Below are positions 7,529-15,587 of a stretch of 24,081 bases of DNA, piece by piece. The notes under the pieces are model-generated. The model had not been told where the DNA came from. It did no database searches and was given only the letters and a program-made list of their open reading frames with translations. This DNA comes from Oscillospiraceae bacterium (GTDB taxonomy: Bacteria > Bacillota > Clostridia > Oscillospirales > Ruminococcaceae), in contig CAAGBQ010000114.1 of assembly GCA_900768105.1 (NCBI GenBank), forward strand, positions 1-24,081, read 5' to 3'. A program made the translations under genes and the position numbers. Every line of letters starts with the position of its first letter. Position 1 is the first letter of the stretch.

Positions 7529-7825
7529 TCACTGGGGAAGAACTATTTTCGGTTCCTTTTTATTTTTCTTATAGAGCACGAATTTTCTGCCGATTACCTG
7601 TACGGCCTCTGCTTCCGGAATTCCCGCCATAACCTCGGCAATGGCTTCCTTTGCGGAAAGTGGCGCCGTTTCCAAAACGGAAACCTTTACAAGCTCCCTT
7701 GCATCAAGGGCAAGGGAGATATTGCCGATAAGGGCAGGGGTAATTCCGTCCTTGCCCACCTGTAAAATTGCCGGCGCGCCGTTTGCAAGACCGCGAAGAT
7801 AGGCTCTTTGTTTTGTAGTTATCAT
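7529..7825 (-). CDS. yhbY: YhbY-type CRM-domain RNA-binding protein
   Basis: A 98-residue single CRM-domain protein. The N-terminal TTKQRAYLRGLANG segment, the central VGKDGITPALIGNI motif (equivalent to the family GxxG loop region) and the C-terminal VQVIGRKFVLYKK strand are typical of YhbY/YqeI. These proteins associate with pre-50S ribosomal particles. The tail is basic (KKNKKEPK). ATG at 7825 follows GGAGAA. It lies between rdgB (11-base gap) and nadD (11-base gap), consistent with one transcript. Confidence 0.96.
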   Translation of the reverse strand: MITTKQRAYLRGLANGAPAILQVGKDGITPALIGNISLALDARELVKVSVLETAPLSAKEAIAEVMAGIPEAEAVQVIGRKFVLYKKNKKEPKIVLPQ

Positions 7826-7836
7826 TGTCGTTCTCC

Positions 7837-8433
7837 TTATGCTTTATCTTTTGCCGAAAGCAGCTTTACAAGCTCGCAAAGAGCTTTGCCGCGGTGGCTT
7901 ATTCTGTCCTTTTCCTCCGGCGAAAGCTCGCCGAAGCTTTTTCCGGAAGCGACGCCGAAAATCGGGTCATAACCAAAGCCGCCGCTTCCGTGCTTTTCGT
8001 GCAGAATTTCTCCGTCGCACCTTCCGCAGGCGCAAATTTCGCTTCCGTCGGGAAAGGCGCATACGATTGCACATTCAAAATGTGCCGTGCGCGCGCCCTC
8101 CGGCACATCCCGCATATTTTTAAGCAGCTTTGCTATATTTGCTTCGTCATCTTGGCCGTTTCCGGCATAACGCGCGCTGTAAACGCCCGGCGCACCGCCC
8201 AAAGCGTCCACGCAAAGGCCGCTGTCATCGCCGATGGCGGCTTTGCCGCAGGCTTTGCAGATAGCGCGGGCTTTTATTGCGGCATTTTCCGCAAAGGTTG
8301 CACCGGTTTCCTCCACCTCATCGGCAAAGCCGGCATCCTCCGCAGAAACAACGCAGTATCCCAAGGGTGAAAGCATCCGTGTGAATTCTTTCATTTTACC
8401 CATATTTTTTGTTGCAATTATGATTTCTTCCAT
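7837..8433 (-). CDS. rdgB: RdgB/HAM1-type dITP/XTP pyrophosphatase
   Basis: A 198-residue inosine-triphosphate pyrophosphatase family member that hydrolyses non-canonical purine nucleotides (dITP, XTP) to monophosphates, cleaning the nucleotide pool. The diagnostic N-terminus is IIIATKNMGKMKEF, close to the family ATxNxxKxxE. GDDSGLCVDALGGAPGVYSARYAG carries the catalytic acidic residues, GFGYDPIF is the conserved base-recognition loop, and ISHRGKAL closes the domain. ATG at 8433 follows AGGAG. It is the promoter-proximal gene of the minus-strand operon ending in rsfS; no convincing promoter was found in the repeat-rich sequence before it. Confidence 0.96.
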   Translation of the reverse strand: MEEIIIATKNMGKMKEFTRMLSPLGYCVVSAEDAGFADEVEETGATFAENAAIKARAICKACGKAAIGDDSGLCVDALGGAPGVYSARYAGNGQDDEANIAKLLKNMRDVPEGARTAHFECAIVCAFPDGSEICACGRCDGEILHEKHGSGGFGYDPIFGVASGKSFGELSPEEKDRISHRGKALCELVKLLSAKDKA

Positions 8434-8454
8434 ATAACTCCTATGCAGATGTTG

Positions 8455-8602
8455 GGGATTAAAACCCCACGCGGGAGCGTGAGGGTAGGGGCGTAAACTT
8501 TTCTTTTGCCGTTTTACGGCTTTTCTTTTGGTTACAAAAGAGCGGGATAAATATTAAAAAGTGTAGACGCTATGGCTGGTCAGGGGATACAACCCTTCAG
8601 TC
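8455..8602. other. Intergenic stretch with short direct and inverted repeats, rdgB upstream side
   Basis: No gene is visible. TTTTCTTTTG occurs twice (8499-8508 and 8521-8530) around the small palindrome GCCGTTTTACGGC (8508-8520). A GC-rich segment at 8464-8491 can fold (CCCCAC/GTGAGGG). The style matches the neighbouring repeat element and suggests accumulated intergenic repeats. Confidence 0.5.
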
Positions 8603-8727
8603 TTTTCGGCTTGTAAACAAGCCGAAAATCCGGCTCCCCTTACACAGGGGAGCCGAGAAGCGCGCTACAACCACTCGGTGTGAAACTTACACAGGGGAGG
8701 CGAGGTTCGCGCTCAATTGCCGCGGTG
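8603..8727. repeat. Intergenic repeat element B (two cores plus palindromes)
   Basis: It starts with a perfect 12-base palindrome, TTTTCGGCTTGT/ACAAGCCGAAAA (8603-8614 and 8617-8628). Next comes a 10-base hairpin, CGGCTCCCCT-TACAC-AGGGGAGCCG (8631-8655), and a second core, CTTACACAGGGGAG (8686-8699). It ends at CGCGCTCAATTGCCGCGGTG (8708-8727), the reverse complement of the flank seen in elements A and D. It lies between rdgB and ftsY. Confidence 0.8.
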
Positions 8728-8771
8728 AAAACCTTGCTCCCGCATATTTTCTTTTTGGAAAGGCTTCTTTG

Positions 8772-9674
8772 TTATTCAAAAAGCGCTTTTGCAAAGGCCT
8801 CCGGATCGAAGGGCTGGAGGTCGTCGGCCTGCTCGCCGACTCCGATAAACTTTATCGGTATGCCAAGCTCCTGCTTTATTCCGATTACAACGCCGCCGCG
8901 GGCGGTGCCGTCCAGCTTTGTGAGCACAATTCCGGTTATTCCGCAGGCCGCGCCGAACTCCCGCGCCTGATTAAGCGCATTCTGTCCGGTTGTTGCGTCC
9001 AAAACAAGCAGCGTTTCCACAGAGGAGCCTGCGGCTTCGCGCTCGATTACCCTGCCGATTTTTGCAAGCTCGTCCATAAGTCCTTTTTTATTATGCAAAC
9101 GCCCCGCGGTATCGCAGATTATTATATCCGCATGACGCGCCTTGCCCGCGGCAATGGCGTCAAAAACTACCGCCGCCGGGTCGGAGCCTTCGGAATGTTT
9201 GATTATCTCCGCGCCGGAACGCTGCGCCCAAACCTCAAGCTGCTCGATTGCGGCGGCGCGGAAGGTATCCGCCGCCGCGACTACAACCTTTTTGCCCTCG
9301 TCCTCAAAGCGCTTTGCAAGCTTGCCTATTGTGGTGGTTTTTCCCGCTCCGTTTACGCCGATTACCATAATAATCGCCGGCTTATTTTCAAGATTAAGCT
9401 CCTGACCGCCGCGGAGCATTTCCGCAATAACCTCCGCCATCATTTCGCGCACCTTTTCCGGATCGGTTATGCCTTCCTTTTTTACGCGCCTGCGAAGCTC
9501 CTCGCAAATTGCTGAAGCAGTAGCCGCACCGGTATCTCCGAGAACGAGAGCCTCCTCCAAATCGTCAAAAAGCTCGTCGTTTACGCTTCCGCCGGAGAAA
9601 ACCCCGTCAAAAAGCTGGCCGAGGGAATCCCTCGTCTTTTTAAGTCCCTCGCTTATCTTGCTGAAAAATCCCAA
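8772..9674 (-). CDS. ftsY: Signal recognition particle receptor FtsY
   Basis: A 300-residue SRP-family GTPase that docks SRP-ribosome complexes at the membrane for cotranslational insertion. A short N domain (about 1-85) is followed by the G domain: P-loop GVNGAGKTT (106-114), DTFRAAAIEQL (about 136-146), DTAGR (188-192), and TKLDGTARGG (252-261). The C-terminal helix motif ends FDPEAFAKALFE. There is no long acidic A domain, as usual in Gram-positive FtsY. Translation starts at TTG (9674), with TAAGGAGG eight bases upstream; no ATG is suitably placed. It follows ftsK with an 18-base gap and is probably cotranscribed with it. Confidence 0.98.
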   Translation of the reverse strand: MGFFSKISEGLKKTRDSLGQLFDGVFSGGSVNDELFDDLEEALVLGDTGAATASAICEELRRRVKKEGITDPEKVREMMAEVIAEMLRGGQELNLENKPAIIMVIGVNGAGKTTTIGKLAKRFEDEGKKVVVAAADTFRAAAIEQLEVWAQRSGAEIIKHSEGSDPAAVVFDAIAAGKARHADIIICDTAGRLHNKKGLMDELAKIGRVIEREAAGSSVETLLVLDATTGQNALNQAREFGAACGITGIVLTKLDGTARGGVVIGIKQELGIPIKFIGVGEQADDLQPFDPEAFAKALFE

Positions 9675-9692
9675 AGCGTTTTCCTCCTTATA

Positions 9693-12449
9693 TCATTGCT
9701 CCTCATCGGAAGCAAGCTTTCTTTCAAGCCACTGTTCCTTTGTTATAAGCACCTGGCGGGGCTTGCTGCCCTCAAAAGGACCCACTATGCCCATTTCTTC
9801 CATCTGGTCGATGATTCTTGCCGCGCGGGCATAGCCCAGCTTCAGGCGGCGCTGCAAAAGCGAGGTGGAAGCCTGTCCCATTTCCACAACACATTCAATT
9901 GCCGCAGGCAGCATTTCATCCTTATCGTCAAAGCCGCCGCCCTCGCCCGAATCGGCAGAGGCAGAGCCTTTTTTGCCCTTTTCCTGCGCCGCAAGCTTTT
10001 CTATATCGTCAAGGATTTCTTCATCGTATGCGGCGGTGCCGCCATCCTTAATAAACTTTACTACATCCTCCACCTCTTTATCGCTTACAAAGCAGCCTTG
10101 GATTCGGCTCGGCTTTTGGCAGCCGATGGGGCTGTAAAGCATATCGCCGCGGCCGAGAAGCTTTTCCGCGCCGCCGGTATCAAGAATGATTCTGCTGTCG
10201 ATGGAGGAGGAAACCGCGAACGCAACGCGGCTTGGGATATTTGCCTTGATAAGGCCGGTGATAACATCCGCGGAAGGGCGCTGGGTTGCAATTACAAGGT
10301 GCATACCCGCCGCACGCGCCATTTGGGCAAGGCGGCAAATTGCGTCCTCCACCTCTCCCGGCGCCGCCATCATAAGGTCGGCAAGCTCGTCTATGATTAT
10401 AACAACCTTCGGCATTTTTTCAAGGTCGCCGCGGGTTTCCGCAAGCTCGTTATAGCCCTTTATATCGCGCACGCCGTTTTCCGCAAAGGCCTTATAGCGC
10501 TTCAGCATTTCGGAAACCGCCCAGTTAAGCGCGCCCGCCGCCTTGCGCGGGTCTGTTACAACGGGAACAAGCAGGTGCGGTATTCCGTTATAAATGCCAA
10601 GCTCCACCACCTTTGGGTCAACCATAAGCAGGCGGACCTCCTCCGGAGAGGATTTATACAAAAGGGAAATTATCATTGAATTTATGCAGACGGATTTGCC
10701 GGAGCCGGTGGAGCCTGCAATAAGCAAATGCGGCATTTTGGCAAGGTCGGCAACGGCAACTCTTCCGCTTATATCTCTGCCAAGGGCAACGGTAAGGCTT
10801 GATTTTGCGCTGCGGAACTCGTCGGAATCAATAAGCTCCTTTATGCTTACAACATCAACATTGCGGTTCGGCACTTCTATACCCACGGCGGCTTTATTCG
10901 GAATCGGCGCTTCTATTCTTACGCCGCCCGCCGCAAGGTTAAGGGCAATATCATCCGCAAGACCGGCGATTTTGCTTATTTTTACGCCTGCGCCGGGCTG
11001 CAGTTCGTACCGCGTAACCGCGGGGCCGCGGCTTATATCAATAACTCTTGCCTGTACGCCGAAGCTTTGCAGCGTATTAACAAGCAAATCCGCATTATTG
11101 CGCAGCTCCTCGGTAATATCCGCGGAATCCGTGTGCGGAATATCTTTAAGCAGGTTTACCGTTGGGAAGGTATACGGCGGAATTTCTATGTCCTCCATAA
11201 GCTCGGTTATGCGCTGCTGCTCCGCCGCGGCGATTTCCTGGTTTTGCTGCTTTTTTTCCTTTGCATTGGCGGGGTCGGACTGCATTGCGCGATTTATCAA
11301 GGCTTCAAGCTGGGGGTCTTTTTTTGCGTCGTCCATCTGCTCCTCGGTGGGCTTTGCATTTTCCATTTCTGCCTTTATTGCGGCGACTTCGCTTTCGCTT
11401 TGCTTTTTTGCCGCGGGTTTAAACCCGTTTATAACGCTGTCAAGCTCGTCCTCCGGCATTTTGCGTACAGGCTTATTCACCGGCTTAAAGCCGTCTATTA
11501 CGCTGTCAAGGTCATCCTGCGGCATTTTCGGCGCGGGCTTTTCCTCCATGGAAACCACCTTGAAGCCATGAATCGGCTCCGCCGATGCAACGCTGTTTTT
11601 TCCGGAGGCGACCGCCGTAACGCCGGCGGGTCTTGCTCCGCCATCCTCCCACGGAAGCGGAATATCTATTTCGGAACGCGGCGAAGCCGCCTTCGCCCCG
11701 TCCTGCTCCGTTTTTCCGAGAAGCTTTTCTTTCGAGCGGCGCACCGCCGCGCCGGTGCTTTCGTTTTGGTACTTAACCGGCTCCGCATCAAGCGGAATAT
11801 CTATTTGTACATTTTCACGGCGGGCGGCGTCGGCGGCGCGGTGCTGCTCCACCTGCTCGTTATAAACATTCCTTACCTTTTCTCCGGCTTTTTTTGTTCC
11901 GTCGGCAATTCCGCGGAGGGTTGTTCCGGTAATGAGCATGAGCACCGCGGCGATGAGCACGATTCCCACAATTATCGCCGCCGTTCTGCCCATAAGTGCA
12001 AGGCCGGAAACCCCGAAGATTATTGAAAGCACGCCGCCGCCGGTAAGCTCCTTTCCATAATTAAAAAGCTGGCCGATTTTTTGGAATACGCTTCCGGAAA
12101 GCTCCATTTCCTCCGTAAAAACAGTGGTAATACCGCTTAAAAGCAGCACAAGGGCAAGGCTTTCCCAACCCTGCGCGGCAGTGGAAAAGGTGGGGCGTTC
12201 CATTGTGTTCATAACCGCAAGATAGATGAACACCGGACCGATAAGATAGGCGCACCAGCCGAAAAGCCCGAATATCGTATAGTGCAGGCTTTGCCAAAGG
12301 CTTTCGCCCTTAACAAGGGCAAGCGCCGTAAAGATTACGCCCAAAACAAAAAACAAAATTGCATAAAGCTGCCTTTGGTTAGAGGCTTCCTCCGCCTTTT
12401 TTGTCGTTTTTGTATTCTTTTTACTTTTTGTCGTCTTTTTTTCTGCCAT
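9693..12449 (-). CDS. ftsK: DNA translocase FtsK/SpoIIIE
   Basis: A 918-residue septal ATPase that pumps chromosomal DNA through the closing septum or into the forespore. The basic N-terminus is followed by a hydrophobic region with about four membrane helices (about residues 28-175). A long variable linker (about 180-430) contains a near-duplicate, DLDSVIDGFKPVNKPVRKMP and ELDSVINGFKPAAKK. The motor has alpha/beta domains with Walker A AGSTGSGKS (about 578-586), Walker B VVIIIDELADLMM and the ATQRPSADVITGLIKANIPSR segment. The C-terminal winged-helix gamma domain (DEMLPAAIECVVEMGQASTS onward) reads KOPS/SRS-like polarity sequences. ATG at 12449 follows GGAGAG. TepA and YlzJ genes lie upstream as in Bacillus, but uppP intervenes. 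FtsK and SpoIIIE cannot be told apart here. Confidence 0.97.
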   Translation of the reverse strand: MAEKKTTKSKKNTKTTKKAEEASNQRQLYAILFFVLGVIFTALALVKGESLWQSLHYTIFGLFGWCAYLIGPVFIYLAVMNTMERPTFSTAAQGWESLALVLLLSGITTVFTEEMELSGSVFQKIGQLFNYGKELTGGGVLSIIFGVSGLALMGRTAAIIVGIVLIAAVLMLITGTTLRGIADGTKKAGEKVRNVYNEQVEQHRAADAARRENVQIDIPLDAEPVKYQNESTGAAVRRSKEKLLGKTEQDGAKAASPRSEIDIPLPWEDGGARPAGVTAVASGKNSVASAEPIHGFKVVSMEEKPAPKMPQDDLDSVIDGFKPVNKPVRKMPEDELDSVINGFKPAAKKQSESEVAAIKAEMENAKPTEEQMDDAKKDPQLEALINRAMQSDPANAKEKKQQNQEIAAAEQQRITELMEDIEIPPYTFPTVNLLKDIPHTDSADITEELRNNADLLVNTLQSFGVQARVIDISRGPAVTRYELQPGAGVKISKIAGLADDIALNLAAGGVRIEAPIPNKAAVGIEVPNRNVDVVSIKELIDSDEFRSAKSSLTVALGRDISGRVAVADLAKMPHLLIAGSTGSGKSVCINSMIISLLYKSSPEEVRLLMVDPKVVELGIYNGIPHLLVPVVTDPRKAAGALNWAVSEMLKRYKAFAENGVRDIKGYNELAETRGDLEKMPKVVIIIDELADLMMAAPGEVEDAICRLAQMARAAGMHLVIATQRPSADVITGLIKANIPSRVAFAVSSSIDSRIILDTGGAEKLLGRGDMLYSPIGCQKPSRIQGCFVSDKEVEDVVKFIKDGGTAAYDEEILDDIEKLAAQEKGKKGSASADSGEGGGFDDKDEMLPAAIECVVEMGQASTSLLQRRLKLGYARAARIIDQMEEMGIVGPFEGSKPRQVLITKEQWLERKLASDEEQ

Positions 12450-12649
12450 CTTTTTATACTCTCCAAAAAAATCTTTTGGTTTTTAGCTACTTTATAAAAT
12501 TGCCGTGCTCCAAAATATCGGCGCCGCAGCAAAATGAATACATTTATTAACCGCACCCGTGCAAAGCCTGCGCCGCGGCAGCACCGTGCGCTCCCGATTC
12601 ACCTGTTTAAGATGCGTGCCGTTACCGCCCTGCGCACGGCGGCAGAGGT

Positions 12650-13513
12650 TCAAAAGCAAACCGCGCTTCCGGTAATGTGTTCATATATTCCTATGCCGAC
12701 GGTTAAAATGCCCGCGGCAATAAGGTACCACGCAAAATATGTGAACCGGTCGCTTTTTACAAGGGTCTTTACCGTTTTTATTGCGGCAATGCCCACAAAA
12801 AGCGCCGTTATCATTCCGATTATGGCTGCGCCCCAGTTTATTTCCACCGCGCCGGAAAGCGCCTTCGGCGCTTCCAGCAAATTTGCCGCAAGCACCGCCG
12901 GAACACCCATAATAAACGAAAACGCCACGGCTTCTTCTCTTTCTACCCCCATAATAAGCCCTATGGAAATTGTTGAACCGGAGCGGGAAAGCCCCGGCAG
13001 CGGCGCAATCCCCTGCATAATCCCCATGGCGAGGGCATCCTTCCATGTCATGCTTTCTGCGGTTCTTCCGCCCGCCTTTACACAGCGGGACGAAACAAGC
13101 AGCAGCGCCGCCGTGAGCAAAAAGCACACGCCCTCCACGATTATATCATTGTCGGCGGCAAGCGAGGTGTAGAAATCCGTCAGAAAATAGAAGCCGCAAA
13201 GCGGCAAAAGGCTTATTATCAGCAAAAAAATCCGACGGCGCGCAGGTTCCGCGCAGGATTTATCAAAGCGGCCGAAAAAAATTTCTCCGAGCATTTTGAA
13301 AAATTCCGCGCACATGGCGCAAACCTCCCCGCGAAAGGCTATAAGCACCGCCAAAAGCGTACCCAAATGCAAAAGAATTGAATATATCCCCGCGGTTTCG
13401 CCGCCCTCTCCGCAAAAATGCTGCCAAACCGAAAGGTGGCCGCTGCTTGAAACCGGAAGAAACTCCGTCAGCCCCTGAATTATGCCCTGGATAACCGCAT
13501 CAAAAACGCTCAT
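12650..13513 (-). CDS. uppP: Undecaprenyl-diphosphatase UppP (BacA family)
   Basis: A 287-residue polytopic membrane phosphatase that recycles undecaprenyl pyrophosphate, the lipid carrier of peptidoglycan precursors; overexpression classically gives bacitracin resistance. Both family signatures are present: GLTEFLPVSSSGHL near residues 14-27 and GIAPLPGLSRSGSTISIGL near the middle. Several helices, including IGMITALFVGIAAIKTV, follow. The start ATG 13513 (MSVFDAVIQGIIQG) matches the family N-terminus; a longer frame to 13585 would add a poorly supported 24 residues overlapping ylzJ. A weak GGGGG lies upstream. It sits between ylzJ and ftsK, which are adjacent in Bacillus. Confidence 0.96.
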   Translation of the reverse strand: MSVFDAVIQGIIQGLTEFLPVSSSGHLSVWQHFCGEGGETAGIYSILLHLGTLLAVLIAFRGEVCAMCAEFFKMLGEIFFGRFDKSCAEPARRRIFLLIISLLPLCGFYFLTDFYTSLAADNDIIVEGVCFLLTAALLLVSSRCVKAGGRTAESMTWKDALAMGIMQGIAPLPGLSRSGSTISIGLIMGVEREEAVAFSFIMGVPAVLAANLLEAPKALSGAVEINWGAAIIGMITALFVGIAAIKTVKTLVKSDRFTYFAWYLIAAGILTVGIGIYEHITGSAVCF

Positions 13514-13577
13514 TATATGTAAACCCCCGCTTTGCCGGTGAACTATGTAGCGAAGGGCGGCTGCGCCGCCTTTCGTA

Positions 13578-13781
13578 TCACTCAATTTTATTCACCGTGC
13601 TGCCCGGAGAATACTCCGTGCGGAGATAATTTTTAAGGTCCGTGGAAACAAGGCGCGAAACGCGAAAGCCCTCCGGAGTATCAAAGCCCTCCAAATACCC
13701 GCCGGTAAATTTCCGTGTTATGGGGCGCGGGTCGCAGGAGGGGAGCACATTTTCCATAGGTTCGCGGGTCCAAAGGAACAT
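13578..13781 (-). CDS. ylzJ: YlzJ-like small protein
   Basis: A 67-residue soluble protein. The N-terminus (MFLWTREPMENVL) and the internal GGYLEGFDTPEGFRVSRLVSTD segment fit the YlzJ-like family, small Firmicute proteins of unknown function encoded between tepA and spoIIIE in Bacillus. Its ATG at 13781 overlaps the stop codon of tepA (TGATG), so translation is coupled. Assignment rests on size, position and sequence character rather than on a known active site. Confidence 0.8.
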   Translation of the reverse strand: MFLWTREPMENVLPSCDPRPITRKFTGGYLEGFDTPEGFRVSRLVSTDLKNYLRTEYSPGSTVNKIE

Positions 13782-14500
13782 CAGTCCTTCACCTCCCCGC
13801 TCCGCTCCTCAATCAGCGAATAAAGGCATTTTATTGCGTCGGAAAGGCCGCCGAGCCTGTCTATAAGCCCTTCGCGGACTGCGGCTTCGCCATCGAGCAC
13901 GGTGCCAACATCGGTTATCAGCTCGCCGGTTGTGAACATAAGCTCGCGGAAGCGCTCCGCCTTTATATTCGAATTATCCGTCACGAACTTTGTGATGCGT
14001 TCCTGCATTTTGTCAAAGTACGAAAGGGTTTGCGGCACTCCGAGCACAAGCCCATTCATCCGCACGGGATGAATCGTCATTGTTGCCGATGGAACAATAA
14101 ACGAAACCTGTGCGGAGCATGCCAGCGGCACGCCGATGGAATGTCCGCCGCCGAGCACAAGAGAAACTGTCGGCTTGCTCATTCCGGAAATAAGCTCCGC
14201 AATGGCAAGACCCGCTTCCACATCGCCGCCGACGGTATTCAGCATTACGATAAGCCCCTCTATTTCGGGGTCCTCCTCAATTGCCACAAGCTGGGGGATA
14301 ACATGCTCGTATTTTGTGCTTTTGTTTTGCGGAGGGAGAATATAATGCCCCTCCACCTGGCCGACCACCGTAAGGCAATGCACACAGTGCTTTCCCTTTG
14401 TTTTGGTTACGGAGCCGGTTTTGATTATCTCTTCCGTTTGCTGTTCCGCGGTGGTTTCTTCATCATCGCAGTTACAGTTATTTTTAATTTCATCTGCCAT
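13781..14500 (-). CDS. tepA: TepA-type ClpP-family serine protease
   Basis: A 239-residue member of the ClpP/crotonase superfamily, the TepA (YmfB) branch. The catalytic serine is S121 in LGGGHSIGVPLA and the catalytic histidine H144 in MTIHPVRMNG. The LNTVGGDVEAGLAIAELI segment at 88-105 forms the oxyanion region. The first 30 residues are acidic and contain a CNCDD cluster, an extension absent from canonical ClpP. In Bacillus TepA has been linked to translocation of secreted proteins and to spore peptide degradation; the role here is inferred. ATG at 14500 has only a weak binding site. It is the first gene of the tepA-ylzJ-uppP-ftsK-ftsY run and has a good promoter. Confidence 0.93.
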   Translation of the reverse strand: MADEIKNNCNCDDEETTAEQQTEEIIKTGSVTKTKGKHCVHCLTVVGQVEGHYILPPQNKSTKYEHVIPQLVAIEEDPEIEGLIVMLNTVGGDVEAGLAIAELISGMSKPTVSLVLGGGHSIGVPLACSAQVSFIVPSATMTIHPVRMNGLVLGVPQTLSYFDKMQERITKFVTDNSNIKAERFRELMFTTGELITDVGTVLDGEAAVREGLIDRLGGLSDAIKCLYSLIEERSGEVKD

Positions 14501-14602
14501 TTATTCTGATAACCCGTCCCTTCAAAAAAAGCTTTTACATCATTTTGTAGTATGCTTCCGAAAAACGGCATTATACGGCATGATAAAATTATCGTATTTT
14601 AT

Positions 14603-14631
14603 ATTATACCAAACATATATTAAATATACAA
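14603..14631 (-). promoter_or_regulatory. Promoter of the tepA-ylzJ run
   Basis: TTGTAT (14631-14626), a 17-base spacer and TATAAT (14608-14603) on the minus strand, about 100 bases before tepA. The long leader contains GATAAAATTATC, a short palindrome (14582-14593). Confidence 0.65.
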
Positions 14632-14730
14632 GCAAAAAAATTGTTAAGAAATCTTTGCGAAGGCGCCCAAAGGGGCGCAATTATTTTGTTTATTCCCCAT
14701 TAAAGGTCGCGCAGAGGAATAATCGGCGCA

Positions 14731-14778
14731 CCAAAGCAAAAATCCCGTTGACTTTTGTCAACGGGATTTTTGCTTTGG
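14731..14778 (-). terminator. tRNA-Leu terminator: perfect 22-base inverted repeat that includes the CCA end
   Basis: Bases 14731-14752 pair perfectly with 14757-14778 around a TTTT loop. The outer three bases of the 5' arm (minus strand) are the encoded CCA of the tRNA. The stem contains T-rich halves, and a T-rich tract (ATTTTTGC) lies within its 3' arm. Confidence 0.75.
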
Positions 14779-14862
14779 TGCCGGTGGCGGGGGTCGAACC
14801 CGCACGGGTTTAAGCCCAACGGATTTTGAGTCCGCCTCGTCTGCCAATTCCAACACACCGGC
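14776..14862 (-). tRNA. tRNA-Leu (anticodon CAA)
   Basis: The acceptor stem is GCCGGTG (14862-14856) pairing with CACCGGC (14786-14780), followed by discriminator A and encoded CCA (14778-14776). The D arm has TTGGCAGACGAGGC, typical of class II leucine tRNAs. The anticodon stem GCGGA/TCCGT frames the loop CTCAAAA, giving anticodon CAA, which reads UUG. A class II variable arm (TGGGCTTAAACCCG) is followed by a T arm with GGTTCGACC. All invariant positions look intact. Confidence 0.97.
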
Positions 14863-14875
14863 ATATTACCATATA

Positions 14876-14904
14876 AATTTACCACAAATCCGCGGGATTT
14901 GCAA
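14876..14904 (-). promoter_or_regulatory. Promoter of tRNA-Leu
   Basis: TTGCAA (14904-14899), a 17-base spacer and TAAATT (14881-14876), about 14 bases before the mature tRNA 5' end. The spacer holds a perfect inverted repeat, CAAATCC-GCG-GGATTTG (14885-14901). Confidence 0.65.
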
Positions 14905-14909
14905 TAGTT

Positions 14910-15587
14910 TTATTCCATTCTCACCGGAATTTTATTGTCCGCGGTAACAGAATCCGGCGTTACCGTGCAATCCACCGCATATATTTCCACTCCGGCGGCT
15001 TTTGCCGCAGAAAGCGCCGCAGCAAAGGCAGGGTCGGTTTCTTTGTTCGGAGCGAAAGAAGATATTCCCTTCATCGCTATTACAAACAGCACCGCTGCGC
15101 GGTAGTCCTCCGCCTTTGCGGCGGCAAGCTCCCGCAGGTGCTTTGCTCCGCGAAGAGTCGGCGCATCCGGAAACATGGCAATTCCGTCCCGATTCAGCGT
15201 AACTCCTTTTACTTCAAGGAATATTTTGTCGAAATTGTCCTCTATGTAAAAATCAAAGCGACTGCTGCCGAATTTTGTTTCCGGCTTTATCCGCTTGCAG
15301 GACGGAAACAGAGTGGGAATATATTCTGCTGCGACCTTGTTTGGGGCAAGGCTGTCGATATTTACGATTTCATTCTCTCTGCGCACCGCAACAAGGTCAA
15401 ATTTTGTTTTTCTTGCGGGGTTTTCCGAAGGGAGGAGGAAAATTTCCGCATTCGGAACAAGAAGCTCGCGCATACGGCCGGTATTCATAACATGGCAGAT
15501 TTCTTCCCTGCCTTCAACCTCCGCAATGGCAATAAACCTGTTTGGGCGGCTTATAAACCTTGCGGGAATTACTTTTTTATACCTCAT
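14910..15587 (-). CDS. sfsA: SfsA family DNA-binding/nuclease-fold protein
   Basis: A 225-residue SfsA homologue. In E. coli overproduced SfsA affects maltose gene expression; structurally the family has an OB-fold-like N domain and a restriction-endonuclease-like C domain. Conserved segments are CHVMNTGRMRELLVP (about 31-45), GSSRFDFYIED (about 106-116) and FLEVKGVTLNRDGIAMFPDAPT, where the EVKG motif belongs to the nuclease-like core. The start is ATG 15587 (MRYKKVIPARF) behind GGGGGAG; an upstream extension to 15629 lies inside yhcC. It overlaps yhcC by 11 bases and is therefore coupled to it. The physiological role is unresolved in the family. Confidence 0.95.
   Translation of the reverse strand: MRYKKVIPARFISRPNRFIAIAEVEGREEICHVMNTGRMRELLVPNAEIFLLPSENPARKTKFDLVAVRRENEIVNIDSLAPNKVAAEYIPTLFPSCKRIKPETKFGSSRFDFYIEDNFDKIFLEVKGVTLNRDGIAMFPDAPTLRGAKHLRELAAAKAEDYRAAVLFVIAMKGISSFAPNKETDPAFAAALSAAKAAGVEIYAVDCTVTPDSVTADNKIPVRME

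Noticed and set aside
8772..9674. FtsY looks short because it lacks a long acidic N-terminal domain
   Set aside because: This is normal for Gram-positive FtsY and is not a truncation.
12534..13172. A 212-codon plus-strand frame opposite uppP
   Set aside because: It is a shadow of uppP, which has both BacA signatures; the low-complexity Ala/Ser/Pro composition reflects the antisense of a membrane protein.
13551..13575. Hairpin between ylzJ and uppP (CGAAGGGCGGC with GCCGCCTTTCG)
   Set aside because: The stem is real but no T run follows, and the genes appear coupled; any attenuation role is unsupported.
14663..14678. Hairpin GCGCCC/GGGCGC between tepA and the tRNA
   Set aside because: It has only six pairs and no clean T run on either strand, so I do not call it a terminator.
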